A stretch of 64,000 bases of DNA from Lentiprolixibacter aurantiacus (GTDB lineage: Bacteria > Bacteroidota > Bacteroidia > Flavobacteriales > Flavobacteriaceae): contig NZ_JAPFQP010000001.1 in NCBI RefSeq assembly GCF_026241225.1, forward strand, positions 186,001-250,000, given 5' to 3'. The notes under the pieces were generated by a model. It was not told the origin of the DNA. It saw nothing but the letters and a program-made list of their open reading frames with translations, and did not search any database. The first letter of the stretch is position 1. Every line of letters begins with the position of its first letter. A program made the translations under genes and the position numbers. Below, in pieces: positions 24,209-32,680 of the stretch.

Positions 24209-25175
24209 GGTAGGAGTCATTGGAGGTTCTGGGTATACCGGAGGCGAACTTCTCCGTTTGCTTTCAGCCCACAGCCAGGTAGAACTCAGCTTTGTTTACA
24301 GCAGAACACGGGCAGGCAAACCCGTTTCCAGTGCTCACCCAGATCTTCTTGGGTTAACTGATCTCAGGTTCAGTGGTGAGGTACAGCCCGATGTAGACCT
24401 GGTCTTTCTTTGCCTGGGACACGGGAACAGCAGAAAATTCTTAGAGGAACAAATATTTAGTCCGGAGACAAAGATAATTGACCTTAGCAGTGATTTCAGA
24501 CTTAAAGAAGACTGTTCCTTTAACGGACAACCTTTTGTGTATGGACTGCCGGAGCTTTATAAAGAGCAAATTCAACAGGCCAGCTATATAGCTAATCCGG
24601 GATGTTTCGCCACTGCAATACAACTGGCCCTGCTCCCCATGGCCAGGATGGGTATCCTGACAGGCGATGTGCATGTCAATGCCACAACGGGCAGTACGGG
24701 GGCTGGAGTAGTTCCTTCAGAAACAACACATTTCAGTTGGCGTAACAATAATGTTTCCTGGTATAAAGCCTTTACGCATCAACACCTGGATGAAATAGAA
24801 GAGAGCCTGGACAATGAACAAACCAACAGGGGGGACTTACTTTTCCTACCTGTTCGCGGAAACTTCAGCAGGGGGATTTTTGCAACTGCCTATACGCGGT
24901 ATAATGGTGATCAGGACACTGTAGTAAACCTCTTCAAAGATTACTACCGCGAAGCAGCTTTTACCCAAATAAGTGAACATCCCGTTCATTTGAAACAGGT
25001 GGTCAACACCAATCAGTGCCATTTGCATGTCCACCTAGGTGAAGGTGTACTCTTGGTGACATCAGTAATTGATAACCTGCTGAAAGGGGCATCCGGACAG
25101 GCGGTACAGAATATGAACCTGATGTTTGGGTTTCCCGAGACGAAAGGCCTAAACCTGAAAGCAAGTGCGTTTTAA
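24201..25175 (+). CDS. argC: N-acetyl-gamma-glutamyl-phosphate reductase
   Basis: A 324-residue NADPH-dependent reductase of the third step. The N-terminal GVIGGSGYTGGELLRLL binds NADP, and IANPGCFATAIQLALLP carries the catalytic Cys. The late HQHLDEIEESL supplies the active-site His region. The length is typical of the short (type 1) ArgC. It starts inside the end of argG and is followed after 31 bp by proC. If the pathway runs on N-succinyl intermediates, as in Bacteroides, this enzyme would act on the succinyl analogue; the sequence alone does not say. Confidence 0.95.
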   Translation: MIKVGVIGGSGYTGGELLRLLSAHSQVELSFVYSRTRAGKPVSSAHPDLLGLTDLRFSGEVQPDVDLVFLCLGHGNSRKFLEEQIFSPETKIIDLSSDFRLKEDCSFNGQPFVYGLPELYKEQIQQASYIANPGCFATAIQLALLPMARMGILTGDVHVNATTGSTGAGVVPSETTHFSWRNNNVSWYKAFTHQHLDEIEESLDNEQTNRGDLLFLPVRGNFSRGIFATAYTRYNGDQDTVVNLFKDYYREAAFTQISEHPVHLKQVVNTNQCHLHVHLGEGVLLVTSVIDNLLKGASGQAVQNMNLMFGFPETKGLNLKASAF

Positions 25176-25206
25176 ATAGCTCCCCTAACCTCAAAAAACA
25201 AACAAC

Positions 25207-26004
25207 ATGAAAATAGCAATAATCGGAACTGGGAATTTGGGCAAATCCATTGCCAAAGGTATCCTCCACAGCAACGGGGCTACCAAAATGTATCTCACAA
25301 AAAGACACCCCGATAGTATCCGCGATTTTGAGAAATACGGAAACGTCAAGGTCACTGCGAACAACAGGGAGGCTGTGGCCGATTCGGACATTCTGATCTT
25401 TGCCGTGCAACCAGGTCATTTCAGTGATATCCTGCTTGAAATAAAGGACCTGCTCACAGACAAACATGTTGTTATCTCTACGATCACGGGCTTTAGCATA
25501 AAAAGAATTGAAGAGTTGATCGGGAAGGAACACTATATAATAAGGAGTATGCCCAATACAGCTATTTCAGTTGGAAAGTCCATGACCTGTCTCTGCGGCA
25601 ATGAAGCAGGCCAGAAACGTATCGATCTGGCAAAAGCCATATTTAACAGAATGGGGCATTCCCTTGAAATCCCGGAAGAACAGATGCAGGCAGCCACAGT
25701 AATCTGTGCCAGTGGCATCGCTTTCTGGATGCGTTTGATACGGGCTACCACCCAGGGAGCGATCCAACTCGGATTTGATGCCCGCGAAGCCCAGGAACTG
25801 GCCATGCACACCTGCGACGGGGCAGCTGGACTACTAATAGCCTCCGGCAACCACCCGGAACAGGAAATAGACAAGGTTACCACTCCTATGGGTTGTACTA
25901 TTCAGGGATTGAATGAGATGGAACATCAGGGCCTGTCTTCTTCCCTCATCAGAGGTATTGTCGCTTCATTTGAGAAGATCAATGATTTCAAAATCAATTC
26001 GTGA
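25207..26004 (+). CDS. proC: Pyrroline-5-carboxylate reductase
   Basis: A 265-residue enzyme that reduces 1-pyrroline-5-carboxylate to proline with NAD(P)H. It has the N-terminal Rossmann motif IAIIGTGNLGKSIAKGI, the family block RSMPNTAISVGKSMTCLCG (about 117-135), and the C-terminal helix stretch VTTPMGCTIQGLNEMEHQG. Its presence between argC and argD is a Bacteroidota habit that ties proline formation to the glutamate/ornithine branch. It could also act on a related five-membered imine arising from the acylated semialdehyde, though that is only a guess. Confidence 0.95.
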   Translation: MKIAIIGTGNLGKSIAKGILHSNGATKMYLTKRHPDSIRDFEKYGNVKVTANNREAVADSDILIFAVQPGHFSDILLEIKDLLTDKHVVISTITGFSIKRIEELIGKEHYIIRSMPNTAISVGKSMTCLCGNEAGQKRIDLAKAIFNRMGHSLEIPEEQMQAATVICASGIAFWMRLIRATTQGAIQLGFDAREAQELAMHTCDGAAGLLIASGNHPEQEIDKVTTPMGCTIQGLNEMEHQGLSSSLIRGIVASFEKINDFKINS

Positions 26005-26027
26005 GACCCTAATAACAACTTTGGCAA

Positions 26028-27155
26028 ATGAAACTTTTTGATGTCTACCCCCTTTATAAAGTTACGCCGGTCTCAGCCCGGGGAATCACTATCACGGATG
26101 AAGATGGGAAAGAGTATCTTGATTTTTACGGGGGCCATGCCGTGATTTCAATAGGGCACTCCCACCCCACCTATGTGAGCCGGCTGAAAGCGCAGTTAGA
26201 TAAAATGGGCTTCTACAGTAATTCTGTTGCCAATCCCCTTCAGGAAAAACTGGCCTACAAACTCTCCAAAATGGCACATTGCGAACAATATCAATTGTTC
26301 CTATGCAATTCCGGGGCCGAAGCCAATGAGAATGCTTTGAAACTAGCTTCTTTTCATACGGGTAAATCCAGGGTCATTGCCTTTAACAATAGTTTTCACG
26401 GAAGAACTTCAGCAGCAGTTGCCGTTACCGACAACCCTAAAATAACTTCCCCACTGAACAGTCAGCACCAGGTGACTTTCCTTGATTTCGAGGACAGGGA
26501 ATCTCTGGAAAGGGAATTGGCAAAAGGAGATGTCTGTGCCGTTATACTGGAAGCTATACAGGGGGTTGGCGGACTGGATCAGCCTTCCACAGCCTTTTAC
26601 CACTTCCTTGCAGAAAGCTGCAATAAGCATAAGGTTATGCTCATAGCAGATGAGGTGCAATCCGGTTTCGGAAGAAGCGGGAAATTCTTCGCCTTTCAAC
26701 ATTATGGGGTGGAACCCGATATCATAAGCATGGCGAAAGGCATGGGAAATGGCTTTCCGGTTGGGGGGATCCTGATACATGAAAAGATCAGGGCTTCCTT
26801 TGGGATCCTTGGAACGACCTTTGGCGGAAACCATCTGGCCTGTACAGCTGTCCTGGCAGTGCTGGAAGTACTGGAGTCTGAAGACCTGATTGCTAATGCC
26901 GCCGCTTTAGAAGGTTTTTTCAGGGAAGAGGCTGCAAAAATTCCACAGGTAAAAAGGGTCAAAGGGCGCGGCCTTATGCTGGGTCTTGAATTCGATTTTG
27001 AAGTAGCGCCTTTGCGCGAAAAACTGATTTATGAACACCAAATATTTACCGGGGGCGCGAAAGACAGGCATGTATTGCGAATTCTGCCATCGCTGGGAGT
27101 AAAACGCGATGAACTCCAACAATTTTTTATCGCACTTAAAGCCGCGCTTTCATGA
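26028..27155 (+). CDS. argD: Acetylornithine (acylornithine) aminotransferase
   Basis: The 375-residue class III PLP aminotransferase moves an amino group from glutamate to the acylated semialdehyde. The pyridoxal lysine lies in SMAKGMGNGFPVGG (about 239-252), with ADEVQSGFGRSGKFFAFQHY upstream supplying the Asp that contacts the PLP nitrogen. NSGAEANENALKLA near residue 94 is the phosphate-binding block. It overlaps argF' by 4 bp. The arginine-binding site that decides between N-acetyl and N-succinyl substrate cannot be judged by eye. Confidence 0.95.
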   Translation: MKLFDVYPLYKVTPVSARGITITDEDGKEYLDFYGGHAVISIGHSHPTYVSRLKAQLDKMGFYSNSVANPLQEKLAYKLSKMAHCEQYQLFLCNSGAEANENALKLASFHTGKSRVIAFNNSFHGRTSAAVAVTDNPKITSPLNSQHQVTFLDFEDRESLERELAKGDVCAVILEAIQGVGGLDQPSTAFYHFLAESCNKHKVMLIADEVQSGFGRSGKFFAFQHYGVEPDIISMAKGMGNGFPVGGILIHEKIRASFGILGTTFGGNHLACTAVLAVLEVLESEDLIANAAALEGFFREEAAKIPQVKRVKGRGLMLGLEFDFEVAPLREKLIYEHQIFTGGAKDRHVLRILPSLGVKRDELQQFFIALKAALS

Positions 27156-28096
27156 AACACTTTACCTCTGTTTTAGATATACCATCCCTGGGCAACTGGC
27201 TTGAAGATGCAAAAGCTTTAAAAAAGGATCCCAGGGGGCACTTGCATCTGGGAAAAGGCAAAACCCTGGGGCTATTGTTCTTTAATAATAGCCTTAGGAC
27301 CCGCCTAAGCACACAGAAAGCAGCCATCAACCTGGGTATGGATGTGATGGTGATGAATTTTGGCAAAGAAGGCTGGGCACTGGAATTTGCCGATGGTACT
27401 GTAATGAATGGCCAAAGTGCCGAACATATCAGGGAAGCTGCACGGGTAGTATCTCAGTATTGCGATATTTTGGGAATCAGGGCATTTGCTCAATTAGAAA
27501 ACAGAGAACTGGACGAGTCGGAACCTGTCCTTAACGGATTCCTGCAACATGCAACCATACCAGTTGTCAATCTGGAAAGTGCATTAGGGCACCCCTTGCA
27601 AGCCCTGGCCGATGCCATTACCCTGGAAGAAAACCGCATTAAAAAACAACCCAGGGTGGTGCTTACCTGGGCACCTCATCCCAGGGCCCTGCCACATGCC
27701 GTTGCCAATTCATTTGTACAAATCATGCAACGCATGCCTGTGGACCTTTCTATAGTGCAACCGTCAGGCTACGAACTGGATAAGTCCATCATAGGGAATA
27801 CCCCGGTTTATTTCGATCAGGCAAAAGCACTGCAAGGGGCAGATTTTGTCTATGCCAAAAACTGGAGCAGCTTTGAGCAATACGGGCAGGTGGTCAGTGA
27901 AGATCAGGACTGGATGGTTACAAAGGAAAAGCTCGGGGATGCGAAATTTATGCATTGCCTTCCCGTAAGGCGAAACGTAGTGGTGGAAGATGCCGTGCTT
28001 GAAAGTGAACAATCTTTGGTGATTCAACAGGCAAATAACAGAACTTATTCGGCTCAACTGGTGCTGAAGAAATTACTGGAAGGACTAACGCTGTAA
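27152..28096 (+). CDS. argF': N-acetyl/N-succinylornithine carbamoyltransferase
   Basis: A 314-residue transcarbamylase of the class that acts on N-acylornithine instead of ornithine. Carbamoyl-phosphate motifs are FFNNSLRTR (43-51), ALGHPLQALAD (HPxQ) and HCLPVRR. The strong match to the Bacteroides fragilis succinylornithine enzyme (NSSLRTRLSTQKAALNLGM in that protein) puts it in this branch. At the position that sets substrate choice, Pro90 in B. fragilis SOTCase and Glu92 in Xanthomonas AOTCase, this protein has Ala90 (in NGQSAEH). Its substrate is therefore open. It starts in the ATGA overlap with argD. Confidence 0.93.
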   Translation: MKHFTSVLDIPSLGNWLEDAKALKKDPRGHLHLGKGKTLGLLFFNNSLRTRLSTQKAAINLGMDVMVMNFGKEGWALEFADGTVMNGQSAEHIREAARVVSQYCDILGIRAFAQLENRELDESEPVLNGFLQHATIPVVNLESALGHPLQALADAITLEENRIKKQPRVVLTWAPHPRALPHAVANSFVQIMQRMPVDLSIVQPSGYELDKSIIGNTPVYFDQAKALQGADFVYAKNWSSFEQYGQVVSEDQDWMVTKEKLGDAKFMHCLPVRRNVVVEDAVLESEQSLVIQQANNRTYSAQLVLKKLLEGLTL

Positions 28097-28106
28097 TAAT
28101 TTAGGA

Positions 28107-28886
28107 ATGAAGAGGGAACTTAGCATTGTAAAAATTGGCGGTAATGTAATTGAGAATTCCAGTGAACTCAACAACTTCCTGAGGCTTTTCAGCGCCCTGG
28201 ACACGCATAAAATACTGGTTCACGGGGGTGGTAAGAAAGCCACGGAAATCGGGCAAAAATTAGGGATTAAGTCAAAAATGATTGAAGGCAGGCGCATCAC
28301 CGATGCGGGCAGCCTTGACGTGGCATTGATGGTTTATGCCGGCCTGGTAAACAAGAAAATAGTAGGTACATTACAGGCTATGGATTGTAACGCCCTGGGT
28401 TTAAGCGGTGCCGATGCCAACCTGGTACAGGCATACAAAAGACCGGTAACTAAGGTAGATTTTGGTTTAGTGGGAGATATTAGCGGGGTCAACGCATCAG
28501 CATTAAAAAACTTTCTCGAGATGGGTATGGTTCCTGTTTTTTGCGCTCTGACCCACGACCAAAAGGGGCAAATGCTTAATACCAATGCAGATACCATAGC
28601 AGCAGAACTGGCCATTGCCCTGAGTTCAAACTATAAGGTTACCCTATATTACTGTTTTGAAAAACAGGGAGTTCTTATGGATAAAGATGATGAGCAGTCT
28701 GTTATACCCGATATCAATTGGACTTCATACCAGCAGTTGATTACTGACCGCATTATAACGGATGGGATGCTGCCAAAAATGGAAAATAGTTTCAGGGCGC
28801 TTAAATCCAAAGTAGCGCGGGTCTGTATTGGAAATATATCCATGCTGGAATCCGGCAAAAGCCTTTATACAACCCTAAGCTTATGA
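28107..28886 (+). CDS. argB: N-acetylglutamate kinase
   Basis: The 259-residue amino acid kinase phosphorylates N-acylglutamate, the second step. It shows IVKIGGNVI at the N terminus, LVHGGGKKATEIG (phosphate-binding glycines), GLSGADANLV and the late LNTNADTIAAELAIAL. The length is that of the short, arginine-insensitive E. coli type, without the N-terminal helix that gives arginine feedback in hexameric enzymes. Arginine control is thus more likely at transcription or at the GNAT step. It lies 10 bp after argF' and overlaps argE by 4 bp. Confidence 0.95.
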   Translation: MKRELSIVKIGGNVIENSSELNNFLRLFSALDTHKILVHGGGKKATEIGQKLGIKSKMIEGRRITDAGSLDVALMVYAGLVNKKIVGTLQAMDCNALGLSGADANLVQAYKRPVTKVDFGLVGDISGVNASALKNFLEMGMVPVFCALTHDQKGQMLNTNADTIAAELAIALSSNYKVTLYYCFEKQGVLMDKDDEQSVIPDINWTSYQQLITDRIITDGMLPKMENSFRALKSKVARVCIGNISMLESGKSLYTTLSL

Positions 28887-29977
28887 AAAATGAACTGCAA
28901 ATACTGACAGAAAAGGCGCTGGGGCTTCTTAAGGACCTGATCTCCACACCTTCTTTTTCATCTGAGGAAGAAAACACCGCTGAAGCCATTGAACTCTGGT
29001 TCCACGAATTTGGAATACCCGTAAAGAGATGGCACAACAATGTTTATGCTTTTAACAAGTATTTTGACCCATCTAAACCCACCCTGTTGCTTAATTCGCA
29101 TCACGACACGGTAAAGCCCAATAAAGCATACACCAGAGATCCATTTCATCCACATATTGAGGATGGGAAATTATACGGCCTGGGAAGTAATGATGCCGGG
29201 GGCAGCCTTGTTTCTCTTATGGCCACCTTTGTGCATTTTTATAACTGGGAAAATCTCAGCCATAATCTGATCATTGCAGCTACAGCTGAAGAAGAAACGG
29301 CCGGTGACAAAAGCCTCAGGGGATTGCTTCCTCACTTGCCTGAGATCGCCGTGGCTATTGTTGGTGAACCTACACTGATGCAGCTCGCGGTAGCCGAAAA
29401 AGGACTTATCGTCTTTGATGCTGAGATCAAGGGAACCCCATCCCATGCCGCACATCCAAATAACAATAACTCCATCTACAACAGCATTCAAGTACTGGAA
29501 TGGTTTAAGAATTATAGGTTTGAAAAGGTTTCGGAAGTCCTCGGGGAGGTAAAACTAACCGTAACCCAAATCAATGGAGGCTCCCAGCATAACGTGGTTC
29601 CGGCTAAAATTGATCTGGTTATCGATGCAAGGGTCAATGATTGTTATTCCAATGAAGAAATTGCCGAAATCCTGGAAAGGGAAGCGCCCTGCGCTATAAA
29701 ACCACGATCGCTACGCCTGAATTCGTCATCGATTAGTCGGGACCACCTTTTGGTACAAGCCGGAATTGCACTGGGAAGGGAAACCTATGGTTCCCCAACA
29801 TTGTCGGACCAGGCAGCACTGGATTGCCAGTCACTGAAACTTGGTCCGGGAGACAGCACCCGCTCCCATTCTGCAGATGAATTTATCTATGTACGTGAAG
29901 TGGAAGAAGGTATTCAACTCTATATTAATTTGCTCCATAAGTTTTTGGAAAAACCAGAACAATCATTAGACTTATGA
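28883..29977 (+). CDS. argE: M20 family N-acylornithine/N-acetylcitrulline deacylase
   Basis: A 364-residue metallopeptidase-type deacylase. LLNSHHDTVKP carries the first zinc His and Asp, GLGSNDAGGSL the bridging Asp, and ATAEEETAGDKSL the catalytic Glu pair. A dimerisation domain (SHAAHPNNNNSIYNSI...) sits in the middle and the last metal ligand is likely in STRSHSADEF. Because the transcarbamylase of this operon acts on N-acylornithine, this enzyme probably removes the acyl group from N-acylcitrulline rather than from acylornithine. It overlaps argB by 4 bp and precedes argH by 30 bp. Confidence 0.92.
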   Translation: MKNELQILTEKALGLLKDLISTPSFSSEEENTAEAIELWFHEFGIPVKRWHNNVYAFNKYFDPSKPTLLLNSHHDTVKPNKAYTRDPFHPHIEDGKLYGLGSNDAGGSLVSLMATFVHFYNWENLSHNLIIAATAEEETAGDKSLRGLLPHLPEIAVAIVGEPTLMQLAVAEKGLIVFDAEIKGTPSHAAHPNNNNSIYNSIQVLEWFKNYRFEKVSEVLGEVKLTVTQINGGSQHNVVPAKIDLVIDARVNDCYSNEEIAEILEREAPCAIKPRSLRLNSSSISRDHLLVQAGIALGRETYGSPTLSDQAALDCQSLKLGPGDSTRSHSADEFIYVREVEEGIQLYINLLHKFLEKPEQSLDL

Positions 29978-30007
29978 GCATTACCTCGAAAAGTAAAGAA
30001 GCAGGAT

Positions 30008-31294
30008 ATGAAACTATGGGATAAAGGACAAAGCACAGATAAAAAAATTGAAGCCTTCACGGTTGGAAATGACCGGGAACTGGACCTGGTCCTGGCGTAC
30101 TATGATGTAAAAGCCTCAATGGCACATGCAAAGATGCTGGCCAGGGTTGGCCTGATCTCCAGGAAAGAAGGAGATGCGCTCCTGGAAGAGCTGAAAGCCA
30201 TTGAAAACTCCATTGAAAAGGGTGAGTTTACGATTGAAGAAGGTTTTGAGGACATGCACTCTAAAATCGAATACCTGCTGACCCAAAAACTTGGGGATAC
30301 CGGGAAAAAAATACATACGGCCCGTTCCCGCAACGATCAGGTACTGGTTGCCATGCAACTTTACCTGAAGGATGAAATTAAGTCCATTGAAACCGCCGTA
30401 TCTGAATTATTTACGCTCCTTATAACTCTTGCGGAAACCCATAAATCTGTCCTGATCCCTGGTTACACGCATCTGCAGATTGCCATGCCTTCATCTTTCG
30501 GTTTATGGTTTTCCTGTTATGCGGAAAGTCTTATTGATGATATCCACTTATTGAAAGCTGCCCGGAAAATTACGGACCAGAACCCATTGGGAAGTGCAGC
30601 GGGCTATGGAAGTTCATTTAACATAGACCGTTCATATACCACGGAATTAATGGAATTCGAAACCATGAAGTACAATGTGGTAGCAGCTCAAATGGGGCGC
30701 GGTAAAGTGGAAAAATCTCTGGCCTTTGCCATGGCCAGCCTGGGGGGTACCCTTAGCAAACTGGCTATGGATTGCTGCCTGTATATGAGTCAGAATTTTG
30801 ACTTTATTTCTTTCCCTGATCAATTAACTACGGGGAGCAGCATAATGCCACATAAAAAAAATCCGGATGTGTTTGAACTGATCAGGGCCAAATGCAACGT
30901 GCTTCAATCCCTTCCCAATACCTTGATCATGCTGACAAATAACCTGCCTAGTGGCTACCATCGGGACCTGCAGCTGTTAAAGGAAAATATACTCCCCGCT
31001 ATTGAAACTCTGAAGAGTTGCCTGGAGATCACCACCTTCAGTATGGCACAGGTAGAAGTGAGTCAAGATATTCTGAATGACTCCAAATACGATTATCTGT
31101 TCAGCGTGGAAAACCTTAATGCACTGGTTAAGGAAGGGATGCCCTTCAGGGATGCCTACAAGAAACTCGGAAAAGATATTGCCAGTGGCAGTTACCAGCC
31201 AAACAAGAAACTGGAACATACCCATGAAGGTAGCATTGGAAACTTATGCCTTGGGGAGATAACCCGAAAAATGGAGCAGGCACTTAAAGGATAA
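30008..31294 (+). CDS. argH: Argininosuccinate lyase
   Basis: The 428-residue enzyme splits argininosuccinate into arginine and fumarate. The superfamily signature GSSIMPHKKNPD (about 278-289) is complete, and HTARSRNDQV near residue 98 and TPGYTHLQ-like PGYTHLQIAMP near 152-162 match the active-site blocks. It is the last gene of the arginine operon. It is slightly shorter than the common 460-residue form and diverges in the C-terminal third, as is usual in Bacteroidota. A 68-bp gap leads to the BLUF gene on the same strand. Confidence 0.95.
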   Translation: MKLWDKGQSTDKKIEAFTVGNDRELDLVLAYYDVKASMAHAKMLARVGLISRKEGDALLEELKAIENSIEKGEFTIEEGFEDMHSKIEYLLTQKLGDTGKKIHTARSRNDQVLVAMQLYLKDEIKSIETAVSELFTLLITLAETHKSVLIPGYTHLQIAMPSSFGLWFSCYAESLIDDIHLLKAARKITDQNPLGSAAGYGSSFNIDRSYTTELMEFETMKYNVVAAQMGRGKVEKSLAFAMASLGGTLSKLAMDCCLYMSQNFDFISFPDQLTTGSSIMPHKKNPDVFELIRAKCNVLQSLPNTLIMLTNNLPSGYHRDLQLLKENILPAIETLKSCLEITTFSMAQVEVSQDILNDSKYDYLFSVENLNALVKEGMPFRDAYKKLGKDIASGSYQPNKKLEHTHEGSIGNLCLGEITRKMEQALKG

Positions 31295-31362
31295 GATAGA
31301 ATTTATAGGGAGAAGGAGCCCTGAAATTTTGTACTTTTCCTTTTAGAAATAGTTTTATAAAT

Positions 31363-31800
31363 ATGTTCGCACTCGTATACAGGTCCAGGGCTGTTCCGGG
31401 ATTTGGCCCGGTACAAATACAGGAAATGCTTGAAAAAGCAAGGCCCTACAATTCAGAACAGGGCATTACAGGATGTTTGCTTTTCCACGAGGGCGAATTT
31501 TTACAGTATCTCGAAGGCAATCAGATTCGGGTCCTGAAACTGTTTGATAAAATAAAAAATGACCCGCGCCATACGGATATGGAATTAATATCCCATGGCA
31601 ATAGACCGGAAAGGTGGTTTAAGGACTGGGAAATGGCTTTTGAAGATTTTTATGGGGATAATGACCAGATTTCTTATTTAAAGTTGCTGGTTGAAGGTCA
31701 TCTGGGGGATCTGGAAGTAAATATTTCCGATCCGGCTGTGTATGCCTTTTGGGAAAATGTAAGCCGTATGCTTCGCGGCGATTTGCAGGCCAGCCCCTGA
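31363..31800 (+). CDS. Short BLUF-domain blue-light photoreceptor
   Basis: A 145-residue protein that is almost entirely one BLUF domain, which binds FAD. The photocycle residues are all present and spaced as in AppA: Tyr6 (LVYRSRA), Asn30 (RPYNSEQGITG), Gln48 (FLQYLEG), Trp89 and Met91 (WFKDWEMAF). The differences 24, 18 and 41 equal those of AppA Tyr21, Asn45, Gln63 and Trp104. DPRH (67-70) is also typical. The last 45 residues would form the capping helices. There is no effector domain, so it must signal by contacting another protein. It follows argH and converges on a pseudouridine synthase gene 1 bp away. Confidence 0.92.
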   Translation: MFALVYRSRAVPGFGPVQIQEMLEKARPYNSEQGITGCLLFHEGEFLQYLEGNQIRVLKLFDKIKNDPRHTDMELISHGNRPERWFKDWEMAFEDFYGDNDQISYLKLLVEGHLGDLEVNISDPAVYAFWENVSRMLRGDLQASP

Positions 31801-31801
31801 C

Positions 31802-32629
31802 CTACTGAATCATTTTCAGGTTGATCACTTCCTGAGGAGTAAGATGCCTCCAGTGGCCCCTGGGAAGATCTTTTTTAGTGAGGCCCGCAAACACTACCCT
31901 GTCCAGTTTAACAACTTCATAACCAAGGTGTTCGAAAATCCGCCTCACGATACGGTTTCTACCACTGTGGATTTTAATTCCGACTTCCCGTTTGGGCGCA
32001 TTCTTGATATAACTAACCTCATCTACCACAACAGGACCATCCTCGAGCTTCAAGCCTGTCCGGATCTTCTTCAAATCCTCGTCTTTTAGGCTTCTATTCA
32101 ACTCTACATGGTAAATTTTCCGTACTCCATGCCTGGGGTGGGTTAATTTTTTGGCCAGGTCCCCATCATTTGTGAACAACAATAAACCTGTAGTGTTTCG
32201 ATCTAGTCGGCCTACCGGAAGCAAACGGGCTTTTGATGCACTGGAAATCAGTTCCATTACTGTCCTCCTGCCCCTTTCATCACTGGTGGTAGTAATGAAG
32301 TTCTTGGGTTTGTTAAGCAATACATACTCCTTCTTTTCCGGATTGAGCAACCTGCCGTCAAAACGAACCGTGTCACCAGGCTTCACTTTATATCCCATTT
32401 CGCTAACCACCTTGTCATTAACAGTCACATTGCCGGCTGCGATATAAGTATCTGCCTCCCTTCTGGAGCAAACGCCGCTGTTGGCTACATATTTATTCAG
32501 ACGGATAAGACCGGAATCTTCGGGTTTCCCTGATGGCCCACCCTTTGGTTTAACGGCTTTTCGGGATCCTGCATTACCTTTCTGATGCTGGGGTCTACCC
32601 GATTTATAATTCCTTCTGGGCTTTTCCAT
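31802..32629 (-). CDS. RluB/RsuA-family pseudouridine synthase
   Basis: A 275-residue enzyme. The first 38 residues are basic and low in complexity (Lys, Arg, Gly, Pro). An S4 RNA-binding domain follows (IRLNKYVANSGVCSRREADTYI, about 42-63). The catalytic core has GRLDRNTTGLLLFTNDGD with the nucleophile Asp143, and later GRNRIVRRIFEHLGYEVVKLDRV. It isomerises a uridine in rRNA, most likely 23S as RluB does. The basic N-terminal extension is common in Bacteroidota members. A minus-strand -7 box lies 18 bp upstream of the ATG. Confidence 0.93.
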   Translation of the reverse strand: MEKPRRNYKSGRPQHQKGNAGSRKAVKPKGGPSGKPEDSGLIRLNKYVANSGVCSRREADTYIAAGNVTVNDKVVSEMGYKVKPGDTVRFDGRLLNPEKKEYVLLNKPKNFITTTSDERGRRTVMELISSASKARLLPVGRLDRNTTGLLLFTNDGDLAKKLTHPRHGVRKIYHVELNRSLKDEDLKKIRTGLKLEDGPVVVDEVSYIKNAPKREVGIKIHSGRNRIVRRIFEHLGYEVVKLDRVVFAGLTKKDLPRGHWRHLTPQEVINLKMIQ

Positions 32630-32647
32630 TATTCTGTGTTAAGGGGG

Positions 32648-32655
32648 CAAAGGTA
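32648..32655 (-). promoter_or_regulatory. -7 element of the pseudouridine synthase gene
   Basis: The minus strand reads TACCTTTG, an exact TAnnTTTG box, ending 18 bp before the ATG at 32629. No good TTG is seen at the -33 distance. The position would give a leader of about 12 nt. Confidence 0.35.
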
Positions 32656-32680
32656 AACAATACCCCTGATTCTGTTTACT

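Noticed and set aside
31329-31357. Promoter-like TTG, 18 bp, TAGTTTTA before the BLUF gene
   Set aside because: The box is one base from consensus and would place the transcription start inside the start codon, so I do not list it as a promoter.
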